A DNA stretch of 64,000 nucleotides, from NCBI GenBank assembly GCA_964626885.1, contig CAZVJA010000003.1:13829-77828 (forward strand), given 5' to 3'. Position numbers and translations under genes: made by a program. The notes beneath the pieces were generated by a model. The model did no database searches. It was not told the DNA's origin and was given only the letters and a program-made list of their open reading frames with translations. The number at the start of each line of letters is the position of its first letter. Position 1 is the first letter of the stretch. This document shows, one piece after another, positions 54,929 through 62,720 of this stretch. The stretch comes from CAZVJA01 sp964626885. Lineage in GTDB: Bacteria > Planctomycetota > Planctomycetia > Planctomycetales > Planctomycetaceae.

Positions 54929-56767
54929 TCATCGATTCCACGGAAACGTCATCGTCGGCTGATTGACATAACGACGCATGCGAAACGTCAATCGTCCTCC
55001 GGAACCCGGGGCGAGTTTCACGGAGAGTTGCGAATTATCCACTCGCGTCGTACGGCTGCCGTCGTTGACGTCAATAAACTGATGCTCGGCATAGCCCCCC
55101 GCCTGAACGACGACTGTCCGCGGCTTGGTCTGACTGACGTTCACCAGCGATAAGGTGAGGCTCTCGGCATCCATCTTTTCGACGAGGGCCGCCACATCTT
55201 GCGGGATGCCCGCGCGCCGCTCGATCGGATCAAAGTAACGGACGCGGGCAAAGAGTGCGGCCCCACGGCTCGGCAAACGCAGCCCGCCGAACATCAACTC
55301 CAGCAACGACGAAACAGAGGCCGGGTTGAACTCCATCGGATCGTCGGCCAGACGCGTATCGGGAGTGGTCTCGTCGTGTCGCATTCCCCGCACGCGCTCC
55401 CGAACGCGGGCCAAGTCGGCGTGCATCGCGTTCCGTGGAAAGTCCGGATTGTTCCCAGCGAGAAATTCGAACCACGGATCGCGCGGCGTCCGTTCGCGGT
55501 CTTCAGAACGCATCGACAGGTAGTAGATCTCGCGCGTGTTGAGGTCATATTTCCCTTCGGTAAACGAGTACCAGCCTTTGTCGCCATGCATCCGCGGGGT
55601 CATCTGTTTTCCGTTTACGGACTTGCCAAGCGAGTTGATGGCATCGATCTGCTTTCGCCAGGCATCGAGGTAACTATCGTCGCCGGTGAGCATGTAGGCG
55701 TTCATGAAGCCGAGGAATCCCCACGCGGTGCGATTGCGGTCATCCATCTTGCCCGTCTGCGGGACAGTCGGGCTGAATCCCCAGCCATAGGTGCCGCCGT
55801 ACCATTTGCCATTGCATTCGCCGCCGATCGTGCCGTCGAGCCCGACATTGCTGGGGATGATGTTGCCATTGGCCGCCATTCGTTCCTTCCAGGCGTCGAC
55901 ATACTCGATCAGCCAGCGTTTGTATTTTTCTTCGCCGGTGAGAAAGTAAGCGTTGAGGGGCAGCGTGGTCGCCAGCAGGTTCAGCGGATGATCGCCGACG
56001 ACGTCATTGTACGTCTCGAAATGGGCGAGCATTTCCTGGTAGGTCCGTTCGCCATGCCCGAGTTGGAAACGGTTCTCGACCTCGATGGGATCGCCGGTCC
56101 AGTCGAGCGCGGTCGCTTTCCGCAATAGCGGGCCGCGGCTGCCGTTGAGCAAGCTCTTGATGATCCGGTGCTGGGGGTCATAGTTCGGCGCGCCGGGATC
56201 TTCGTTCATGTAGAACCCCGCGAACCGGCGGACGCGCTTTTGAAAATTCGGATTCTCGACGTCGGAGAGTCCTTGGAGACTGAAAACGGTCGACCCTTCT
56301 CCGTTGTGCTGCCAGTCGAACATCACGGGAAATTCTTTGTAATACATACCGTCGCGAGCGAAGGGGACGTCAGTCGTCTTCGCGAGAGTGTATTGCCGGA
56401 AATGTCCCTCCAGCGCCTTGCGGTACATTTCGAGGATGACGTTCGGTGCGCCGAGCGCGTGGAGCAACGGCCAGTCGTTGACGTTCTCGATTGCGTCGTC
56501 GGGGCCATCGTCCCCTCCCCAGCGTTCAACGCAGAGCAGGAAGCCACGTTCATCGAAATAACGATCGAAGAACTCACCGCAGGCGGCAGTGTTCGCGCGA
56601 AGCAGCTCTCGTTCGAGCAATGCCCACTCCGGAGGGCTCATCGGCGCATCGATTCTGAGCACATCCTCAGCCGCCGAAGCTGAAATCGAGCTTGAACCGA
56701 GAGCCGCCAGCACAAGGAATGCGCAGACGGCGAAAAGTTGCATTACACAAGATCGAAATCGAGGCAT
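54929..56767 (-). CDS. Exported protein, probable alpha/alpha-toroid (unknown)
   Basis: A 612-residue exported protein with a signal peptide (FAVCAFLVLAALGSSSISASAAE). The body is alpha-helical with aromatic-rich segments (CVERWGGDDGPDDAIENVNDWPLLHALG, GFYMNEDPGAPNYDPQHRI, GWGFSPTVPQTGKMDDRNR). It resembles (alpha/alpha)6-barrel glycan-processing enzymes such as lyases or GH88/GH105-type proteins, and a beta-rich C-terminal ~100 residues follows. I cannot name the family or a catalytic site, so the enzymatic reading is only a fold-level guess. It is probably secreted. The start ATG 56767 has no clear ribosome binding site. Confidence 0.75.
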   Translation of the reverse strand: MPRFRSCVMQLFAVCAFLVLAALGSSSISASAAEDVLRIDAPMSPPEWALLERELLRANTAACGEFFDRYFDERGFLLCVERWGGDDGPDDAIENVNDWPLLHALGAPNVILEMYRKALEGHFRQYTLAKTTDVPFARDGMYYKEFPVMFDWQHNGEGSTVFSLQGLSDVENPNFQKRVRRFAGFYMNEDPGAPNYDPQHRIIKSLLNGSRGPLLRKATALDWTGDPIEVENRFQLGHGERTYQEMLAHFETYNDVVGDHPLNLLATTLPLNAYFLTGEEKYKRWLIEYVDAWKERMAANGNIIPSNVGLDGTIGGECNGKWYGGTYGWGFSPTVPQTGKMDDRNRTAWGFLGFMNAYMLTGDDSYLDAWRKQIDAINSLGKSVNGKQMTPRMHGDKGWYSFTEGKYDLNTREIYYLSMRSEDRERTPRDPWFEFLAGNNPDFPRNAMHADLARVRERVRGMRHDETTPDTRLADDPMEFNPASVSSLLELMFGGLRLPSRGAALFARVRYFDPIERRAGIPQDVAALVEKMDAESLTLSLVNVSQTKPRTVVVQAGGYAEHQFIDVNDGSRTTRVDNSQLSVKLAPGSGGRLTFRMRRYVNQPTMTFPWNR

Positions 56768-56857
56768 CGGAGCACCTGTCGAATGAGTCCACGGATGGAA
56801 TTTCCATCATACGGACTTCTAACGCGCAATGCGCTAGGTGCTCCGAACGGCTCGACA

Positions 56858-58213
56858 TTATTTCGATTCCGGCAACGGAGGGGGCTCCGGCCCAGTAGAC
56901 GGAGGCGGAGTCGGGCTGGGGGGAACCGACGCACCGACTGGCGAATTCGGTATTACCGACGGCTCGTCAACTTTCGCGGAGTTGGTTCCATTGAGCGCCC
57001 CACGAAACTTCTCGAGTTGCTTTCTCAAAAACGGCCGTTCGTCGCGGGGATTGCGCAGCCCAGTGACGGAGTCCATCGCTTCATCCGCCAGCACGAGAGC
57101 TTGTTCCTCCAATTCGATCGCTTTCGCGATGTCCCCATTCTGGAACCAGGCTTCCGCAAGCGTGTCGAGGTAGGTGTAGCGGTACGGGGCTCGATTCTCG
57201 ACCTGCACCGCCGTCTTGGCCAGGGGGAGTGCGCGGTCCGCACTGCGGAGAGATTCCTCTTCGGTCGTCAGCAAGATCCAGGCCAGATTGTTATTGGCCA
57301 TGGCATGATTGGGGTCCATCGTTAGTGCAATTTCATAAGCATTGATTGCCAACCGATCTTGGTTGGAATTGTCGAACATCGATGCCCGATCCAGCAATAA
57401 ATCGATTTCGCTCCGAGAACGCGGAATTTGAGGAACCGTGATCTGTGACCGCTGTACGGGTGGGGTGTTGTAGGCTTCTTCCCATCCCAGACGGAACCTG
57501 ACTTCCGAGATATATGCGTCGAGCGGGTCATGCCAGACGTACCCGCCGATCAGCACGGCGAATGTCCAAAGCACCGCAGCCACTCCGGCGACGAATTTCA
57601 ACCGTCGCCTCACCCACCATTTCTCGGCGGACATCGGGACCGCCTCGTCATCACCCATTTCCGCGAAGTACGATTGATGCATGGTGTGAGGACTCTTGCC
57701 TATCTCGATCGCCTTCGCTTCACGCCCGGCCACGGGGGCATCCGCGGTTAAGGAACCGGCGGGAGCATCCGTGTGCCAGTCATGCTCCACGTGTTCGTCT
57801 TCCCGGGGAGCGAACCGCTCGCGGATCTGGCCGGCGATGCCAAGCTTCTCCTCGTCACTGAGGGCGCGGAATCTTTCCGCAAAGCTCTGAAGACTGCTGA
57901 GAACCTGTTGCAAAGGAATTCCGTCGACCACATCGCCGTAACGAAGGGCGTTGTAAACAGCGAGAACTCTCGCGGCATCGTCTTCTTGCAAGAGACTCGC
58001 TTTGACAAACTCAGCCAGATACTCCCCAAGACTCGCTGAGGCGGGTCGTCCACAGCCGCACGCGTCCAACTCGCGCAGCAATTCCTGCATCTTGCCGACG
58101 GCGTCGTTGGGAAGGCTTTCGGCGTGCATAACCACTACCGACATCATGGAATTGACGAGAATGGGATCAGCGGGGAAATGCGTTGTTGCAATCGCTCCGC
58201 CAGGAGCGATCAT
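56858..58213 (-). CDS. Membrane TPR protein linked to an ECF sigma factor
   Basis: A 451-residue protein from ATG 58213; the frame is open upstream into the sigma-factor gene, and ATG 58147 is a shorter option. The N-terminal ~180 residues are probably cytoplasmic (ACGCGRPASASLGEYLAEFVKASLLQ, RFRALSDEEKLGIAGQIRERF). One membrane helix lies near residues 205-230 (VAGVAAVLWTFAVLIGGYVW). TPR-like repeats follow (AINAYEIALTMDPNHAMANNNLAWILL; YTYLDTLAEAWFQNGDIAKAIELEEQALVLAD), then a Pro-rich tail. The layout, cytoplasmic domain plus helix plus periplasmic repeats, fits a membrane regulator of the adjacent sigma factor, but no known anti-sigma motif is seen. Confidence 0.72.
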   Translation of the reverse strand: MIAPGGAIATTHFPADPILVNSMMSVVVMHAESLPNDAVGKMQELLRELDACGCGRPASASLGEYLAEFVKASLLQEDDAARVLAVYNALRYGDVVDGIPLQQVLSSLQSFAERFRALSDEEKLGIAGQIRERFAPREDEHVEHDWHTDAPAGSLTADAPVAGREAKAIEIGKSPHTMHQSYFAEMGDDEAVPMSAEKWWVRRRLKFVAGVAAVLWTFAVLIGGYVWHDPLDAYISEVRFRLGWEEAYNTPPVQRSQITVPQIPRSRSEIDLLLDRASMFDNSNQDRLAINAYEIALTMDPNHAMANNNLAWILLTTEEESLRSADRALPLAKTAVQVENRAPYRYTYLDTLAEAWFQNGDIAKAIELEEQALVLADEAMDSVTGLRNPRDERPFLRKQLEKFRGALNGTNSAKVDEPSVIPNSPVGASVPPSPTPPPSTGPEPPPLPESK

Positions 58214-58340
58214 CAGCTGATTGACCGCAATTCTAGCATTTTGGGAACGGTGCAACAGCTCCCAAAAAACTCCGGCGTGTCCGATTTTGGAAATGCCGAA
58301 CCGCCGCAACTGGCGAGCGATATCGCGACGACCGCGCCGC

Positions 58341-58979
58341 TCAACTGATTCCAAAGTCCGCCAAGTCGGATGCGCGGAGCCGCGCGCGGGCCGCCGCCTC
58401 CTTGAGCTTCGCAACGACAAAATGCTTGTGGTTGGCCACCGTCTGCTCGCTGATCCCCAGTCTTTCCGCGGCAACCTTGTTCTGCCAACCGAGCACGAAC
58501 AGCAGCTCCATGCATTGCAGCCGTTCAATCTCCCCCTGCTCGAGCCAACCAAGAATTAATTCCCGAAGACACTCCGCGAGAATTCGCTCCTCGGTCATGC
58601 GTCGCTCACCGCTGCGGGCAATACTGGACGCCTGACGACCGGGGCCGGCCGGTTCCCGTCCCTTTCCTTGTGAGTCGGACAACAACAAAGGAATCGACGG
58701 GCGGCGTCCTTCACGTCGCAGTACGTCGGTCAGCTTGTGCGCGGCAATCGAAAACAGATACGACTCGACCGGTGTACTCTCGTCGTAATTGGGCAGGCTC
58801 ACCAGAAAACCGAGAAAGGTGTCCTGAACCACATCCTCCGCGGCGGCACGATTCCCCAGCCGGCTTTCGACGAAAGCCAACAGCCGCCCTTCATAACGGG
58901 CGATCAAATCTTCCCATGCGCGCGGTTCCCCCCGCCGGATCGCGGCGATCATCATCCGCTCGGGGTTTTCAGCCGACAT
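58341..58979 (-). CDS. ECF RNA polymerase sigma factor
   Basis: A 212-residue extracytoplasmic-function sigma factor. Region 2 is IARYEGRLLAFVESRLGNRAAAEDVVQDTFLGFL and SYLFSIAAHKLTDVLRRE; region 4 is ELLFVLGWQNKVAAERLGISEQTVANHKHFVVAKLKEAA, with the helix-turn-helix. The linker between them is longer than usual and Ser/Arg/Gly-rich. AGGAG lies 6-7 bases before ATG 58979. A TPR membrane protein gene follows on the same strand, the usual position for a regulator of an ECF factor. The target genes are unknown. Confidence 0.92.
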   Translation of the reverse strand: MSAENPERMMIAAIRRGEPRAWEDLIARYEGRLLAFVESRLGNRAAAEDVVQDTFLGFLVSLPNYDESTPVESYLFSIAAHKLTDVLRREGRRPSIPLLLSDSQGKGREPAGPGRQASSIARSGERRMTEERILAECLRELILGWLEQGEIERLQCMELLFVLGWQNKVAAERLGISEQTVANHKHFVVAKLKEAAARARLRASDLADFGIS

Positions 58980-59052
58980 TGATCACTCCTGCCATTTTCG
59001 GGGGCACAACACTTGTCAGGGGGATTCGTCCCGACGGAGCTTTTCTTGAGAA

Positions 59053-59556
59053 CTAATCTCCCGAACCGGTCGTTGCGCTCTCAATTTCGATTGTAACCAT
59101 TTCGAACAACCCGCCGGGAGATTCCGGCTGAGCTTGCGGATCGAATTCGACCTCGACCGCCAACCGGTTCACTCCACGGAGTTGCGACGTGAATTCAAAG
59201 GCAATTCTTGGTTGTTCGACCGGCGACCCAAGCCCAGACGATACCGAGTTCCGTGCATCGACCGATGCTGGTACGAGAAGTTTGCCGTTCAGTTGGGCAT
59301 TCAATGTGCCGCCGACCCCCGCGAACACCAAACGCACACTGTCACCCGCTTCCAAGCCGGACGGGGAATGAAAGACGCGGGTGAATCTCGCTCGCCCCGC
59401 TCGTTCTCCGAAGAGGGCGCGCCAATCGCACGGCATCTGAACACGGCCGTTTGTTCCGCCGGTTTCGTCAGCTTCCCCTTCGGTAGACCCCGCGGCGCAT
59501 GACGAGAGCCATTCGTATTCCCATGGTCCCTTCAGACGGATGTGATGCACCGGCAT
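59053..59556 (-). CDS. Small beta-sandwich-like protein (unknown)
   Basis: Not firmly recognised. The 167-residue protein has no signal peptide and begins HHIRLKGPWEYEWLSS, then MPCDWRALFGERAGRARFTRVFHSPSGL, VRLVFAGVGGTLNAQLNGKLL and NRLAVEVEFDPQA. This order resembles the jelly-roll sugar-binding domain at the N-terminus of GH2 enzymes (KGPWE..., TR.F, VFAGVG....LNG), without any catalytic domain. It may bind a carbohydrate, but no partner gene is visible. It follows the NRDE gene by 26 bases on the same strand and is probably cotranscribed. Confidence 0.65.
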   Translation of the reverse strand: MPVHHIRLKGPWEYEWLSSCAAGSTEGEADETGGTNGRVQMPCDWRALFGERAGRARFTRVFHSPSGLEAGDSVRLVFAGVGGTLNAQLNGKLLVPASVDARNSVSSGLGSPVEQPRIAFEFTSQLRGVNRLAVEVEFDPQAQPESPGGLFEMVTIEIESATTGSGD

Positions 59557-59582
59557 ACCATTGCATTACTCCGTTCCCCGGT

Positions 59583-60341
59583 TTATCGCAAGCGCCCGCC
59601 AAGAATCGACTGTAAGTGCGGCGAATAGTCATGGAATGGTGTCTCGCACGGAGGGCCCCCGGCATGGAGGTATCGAGCCTCCCGCGCGTCCTGGGTGACC
59701 GCCAGGATCGTGGACGATACAGTTCCCGAACCGTCGCGGTGCAGGCAGATGGGCGCGGCGTCTCCCTCCGCATGCCAGCCGGCGATCCGGGACGATTCCG
59801 AGATCCACTCATCGAGTTGATCGGTCGAGCGTAAGAGCTCCTGCATCGCGAGGTGTGCCCGCCGCACACGCGGGTCATCGAGGTCATTCAACGCACCGTT
59901 CGCGATCGTATGGACCCCCGGTTCCAAGACGTGCTCGCGAGGCCGATCTCCCCCTTCAAAGACGAACGCTCCCCTCCGAGAGAAAACGAGAAGATTGAAT
60001 CCGGCGAATGCGTATCGATCGAGCTGCCGGGCCAATTGCGCGCGGGCAGCTTCGACGCTGGGCTCTTCTAAAAGGTCACGGCAAAGCAGTCCTCTTGAGC
60101 GTACATCGGCCGGCACTTGAGATTTCGGACGGTTGGTGATCGCCACCAGCAACCCGTTCTCGTTGACTCCCAGCCAAGTCCCTCCCGCCAACCTGTCGAG
60201 GCCGCCCACCCAGGATTCTCCCGGAGATTTCAGCACGATTTCCGGGGGAGAGGAGGGTCTGGAATAAGACTCATCCCTGTTCGCCAGCACAAACATCGGG
60301 CAGGCCGAATGTTGCCGAAAGATTGCGGAGAAGATGCACAT
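59583..60341 (-). CDS. NRDE (TANGO2-like) family protein
   Basis: A 252-residue protein carrying the family's N-terminal signature: MCIFSAIFRQHS, then PMFVLANRDESYSRPSSPPEI. It continues with WVGGLDRLAGGTWLGVNENGLLVAITNR and a late HDYSPHLQSILGG. The NRDE family is distantly related to Ntn-type hydrolases; the conserved Cys2 after the initiator is present (MC). Its biochemical role in bacteria is unknown; in eukaryotes TANGO2 affects heme and lipid handling. It is divergent from fabH with about 314 bases between. Confidence 0.9.
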   Translation of the reverse strand: MCIFSAIFRQHSACPMFVLANRDESYSRPSSPPEIVLKSPGESWVGGLDRLAGGTWLGVNENGLLVAITNRPKSQVPADVRSRGLLCRDLLEEPSVEAARAQLARQLDRYAFAGFNLLVFSRRGAFVFEGGDRPREHVLEPGVHTIANGALNDLDDPRVRRAHLAMQELLRSTDQLDEWISESSRIAGWHAEGDAAPICLHRDGSGTVSSTILAVTQDAREARYLHAGGPPCETPFHDYSPHLQSILGGRLR

Positions 60342-60655
60342 CGGTGAGGAAAATGTCGATGAAACAGGTATTCCGTCTGGGCAAACCAGGAGTTTTGGAA
60401 AGCATACGTCTCGCGATATCGAGGCTCAAGGGGCGGTCCTTGCCAAATCTCCCTAGTTTCGCTGGGGCTGAATCGGTATACTTCCACGGGTCTTTTGAAG
60501 GGATTGTTAAGCTTCCGGACGCAAGATGGCACCAAGGAATGGGTCAAGGTGCCAGTGGGTTGCGAACCGCGAGTGGATGTCGTGGCCGGAAGCGCTCGGC
60601 TGGGTGAATTGTGTTTGTTTCATCGGCTGAGATTCTCTCTACAGGGTTGTAGAGC
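60342..60655. other. Divergent intergenic region between the NRDE gene and fabH
   Basis: About 314 bases. Open frames cross it, but none has protein-like composition or a good ribosome binding site. The start of fabH is itself uncertain, because an N-terminal extension fills the last part of the gap. Both divergent promoters must lie here. Confidence 0.4.
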
Positions 60656-61789
60656 ATGCACCAAAGTTCCCCTCATTTCGAGCTTGGCGGCTCGGTTGCT
60701 TCAGCGGCGAACTCCTCCGTGGCTACGGCCGTGGGGACGAAGACGCCGGCGGCCGACGTCGAAGCGAAGAATACCGGTAAGTTGTTCACTCTTCAGCGGC
60801 GCACCAACTCGCTTTTGGGCGTGCAGGTCATCGCCACCGGCTCGTATGTTCCTGACAACATCGTCACGAACAGCGATCTCCACCGGCTGCGCGGCTTCGA
60901 CCCCGCCTGGATCGAGCAGCGTTCGGGAATTATCGAACGCCGTCACGCCCCGCCCGAACAGGCCACCAGCGACCTGTGCGTCGAGGCGGCTCGCCGCGCC
61001 ATTCGCGCCGCCCGCGTGAATCCGGCCGACATCGACCTCGTTGTCGTCGGCACTTTCACTCCCGACCACGTTTGCCCCTCAACTGCCTGCCTTGTGCAGC
61101 ATCAGTTGGGGTTGAACGCCGCGGCTTTTGACGTCTCGGCGGCCTGCTCTGGTTTCGTCTATGCGCTCTCGACCGGTGCGCAGTACGTCGCCACCGGCAA
61201 CAGCAAGATGGCTCTTGTCATCGGAGCCGACACCAACAGCCGTTACGTCGATCCGCAGGATGCGCGGACTTATCCCTTGTTTGGCGACGGCGCGGGAGCA
61301 GTCCTGCTCACGCGCGGCAGCCCGCATCAGGGACTTGTCTGTTACCAGCTCGGAGCGGACGGCGGCGGTGGACCGATGCTCGTCGTTCCCGCCAGCGGAA
61401 CGCGCCAGCCGGCGTGTCTGGAAAGCGTCGCCGCGCGGCAACAGTTCGTACAAATGGACGGCCGCAATGTCTTCAAATGGGCGGTGCAGGCACTCACCGA
61501 CACCGTCGAGCTCGTGCTCGAAAAATCGGGGCTGGGAGTCAACGACGTCAGCCTCTATCTGCTCCATCAGGCGAACATTCGCATCATCAATTACGCGATG
61601 GAACAGCTGGGTGTTCCCCCCGAAAAGGTTCTCGTCAACCTGCAGAAGTACGGCAACACCTCCGCAGGATCGATCCCGATCGCCCTCGATGAAGCGTTCC
61701 AGCAGGGACGGGTGAACCGCGGCGATACGCTGCTGCTGAGCGGCTTTGGCGCCGGCCTCACCTGGGGAACGGCTCTCTTCCGCTGGTAA
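60656..61789 (+). CDS. fabH: Beta-ketoacyl-ACP synthase III
   Basis: Initiates fatty-acid elongation by condensing acetyl-CoA with malonyl-ACP. The 377-residue protein has the full FabH core: VQVIATGSYVPDNIVTNSDL, the active-site Cys in FDVSAACSGFVYAL, the His in LLHQANIRIINYAMEQLG and the Asn in GNTSAGSIPIAL. About 52 residues precede the core; they are Ala/Ser/Thr-rich and not part of usual FabH (~320-330 residues). Translation may therefore start within the extension or at an internal TTG or GTG near 60814-60820. ATG 60656 is the first in frame. No other fatty-acid gene is adjacent. Confidence 0.92.
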   Translation: MHQSSPHFELGGSVASAANSSVATAVGTKTPAADVEAKNTGKLFTLQRRTNSLLGVQVIATGSYVPDNIVTNSDLHRLRGFDPAWIEQRSGIIERRHAPPEQATSDLCVEAARRAIRAARVNPADIDLVVVGTFTPDHVCPSTACLVQHQLGLNAAAFDVSAACSGFVYALSTGAQYVATGNSKMALVIGADTNSRYVDPQDARTYPLFGDGAGAVLLTRGSPHQGLVCYQLGADGGGGPMLVVPASGTRQPACLESVAARQQFVQMDGRNVFKWAVQALTDTVELVLEKSGLGVNDVSLYLLHQANIRIINYAMEQLGVPPEKVLVNLQKYGNTSAGSIPIALDEAFQQGRVNRGDTLLLSGFGAGLTWGTALFRW

Positions 61790-61851
61790 TGCCGGCTGCT
61801 GCGAGCAACGCACCGCCTGCTCGTGGTTCCAGCGTTGTTCACGATGGGCCC

Positions 61852-62532
61852 TCACTCCATCAGTTCCAGCGACTGCAGCACATTCTCCACGAGCGTCTTC
61901 GAGTCGCGGCGCCCTTTCGAGTAAATTCCCAGAAACAGATGCGGCGGCCACAAGGCGTGCGCGATCTGCAACGTCTGAAGCACCTGCCACCGCACCGCCG
62001 GCTGGTTGTTCGGAATGACCAGAAACCAGATCAGCCCAGCCACGATCAGCATCACCGGTAATCCAATTCCGAGAATGATGCCGAACACGATCCTCTTCGT
62101 CAGGCGCGAGAGACGCGCGTAACCGAGCCGATACGTTGCTTTCGACTTTTCGTGATCGGCTCGCTCGAAGGAAAACTCCGCGTCGCTGTAGTACAAGCTG
62201 GTGGGTTGGTTGCACAGGACCGGTCCCGTTTTCTTCATCGCCACTCGGCCACCGTCGAACTTTTTGATCGCGAACAGCGCCGCGAACATCCCGCCGTAAC
62301 CTTGTGCCAGCGTCTGTGCCAGCTTCGCCGCGAGGTCATCCGGGTCGCCGCGCAAAGTCAAGGTGCCGTATTGAGAGTCGGGTGCTTCGGACTGCAACTG
62401 GTCGAAGGTCTCGGCATCGACCGGAGTTGCTCCCTGTCCGAGACGAATCGCCTTGAACAAGGAGACCAGCCAGACCGCGAACCCGAGCCCCATGATCCCC
62501 GCAAAAATCAGCTTTGCGCTGTTCTCGTCCAC
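61852..62532 (-). CDS. Membrane protein of unknown function
   Basis: A 226-residue protein not recognised by family. An N-terminal helix (LIFAGIMGLGFAVWLVSLFKAI) is followed by a mixed cytoplasmic region (TLRGDPDDLAAKLAQTLAQGYGGMFAALFAIKKFDGGRVAM), and then two helices around residues 150-180 (IVFGIILGIGLPVMLIVAGLIWFLVIP). It ends in a charged tail. GTG 62532 is the preferred start because GGAGG lies 6 bases upstream; the TTG at 62547 opens the frame. It is downstream of, and on the same strand as, the truncated membrane gene at the window end, with a palindromic repeat between. Confidence 0.7.
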   Translation of the reverse strand: MDENSAKLIFAGIMGLGFAVWLVSLFKAIRLGQGATPVDAETFDQLQSEAPDSQYGTLTLRGDPDDLAAKLAQTLAQGYGGMFAALFAIKKFDGGRVAMKKTGPVLCNQPTSLYYSDAEFSFERADHEKSKATYRLGYARLSRLTKRIVFGIILGIGLPVMLIVAGLIWFLVIPNNQPAVRWQVLQTLQIAHALWPPHLFLGIYSKGRRDSKTLVENVLQSLELME

Positions 62533-62590
62533 CGGAATCCTCCACAACCGATGTTCGGGGAGCCATTACACGACGTTTCCGGCTACGGGC

Positions 62591-62699
62591 GGTTTCAAAG
62601 CTGGGAGGGCGAGGCTCCCGCCGAGCCGCTGCGTCCGTAAGTCTCTGGTTGTGGCGGCTCCACCGGAGTGTCGCCCTCCCGAATACAAGGTTTTGAAAC
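62591..62699. repeat. Palindromic dispersed-repeat-like element (GEAPAEP type)
   Basis: Two imperfectly complementary arms of about 40 bases each, GGTTTCAAA...GGGAGGGCGA-GGCTCC...GAGCCGC (62591-62629) and its counterpart GGCGGCTCCACC...TCGCCCTCCC...TTTGAAAC (62654-62699), lie between two membrane genes. One frame reads WEGEAPAEP, which I know as the hallmark of intergenic repeats in planctomycete genomes. It is likely a REP-like, possibly RAYT-mobilised, palindrome; no transposase gene is next to it. Confidence 0.65.
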
Positions 62700-62720
62700 G
62701 ATCTCGAATGTCCTTGCAGC

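Noticed and set aside
61079..62215. 378-residue minus-strand open frame
   Set aside because: Antisense to fabH, which has all catalytic motifs; the composition is shadow-like.
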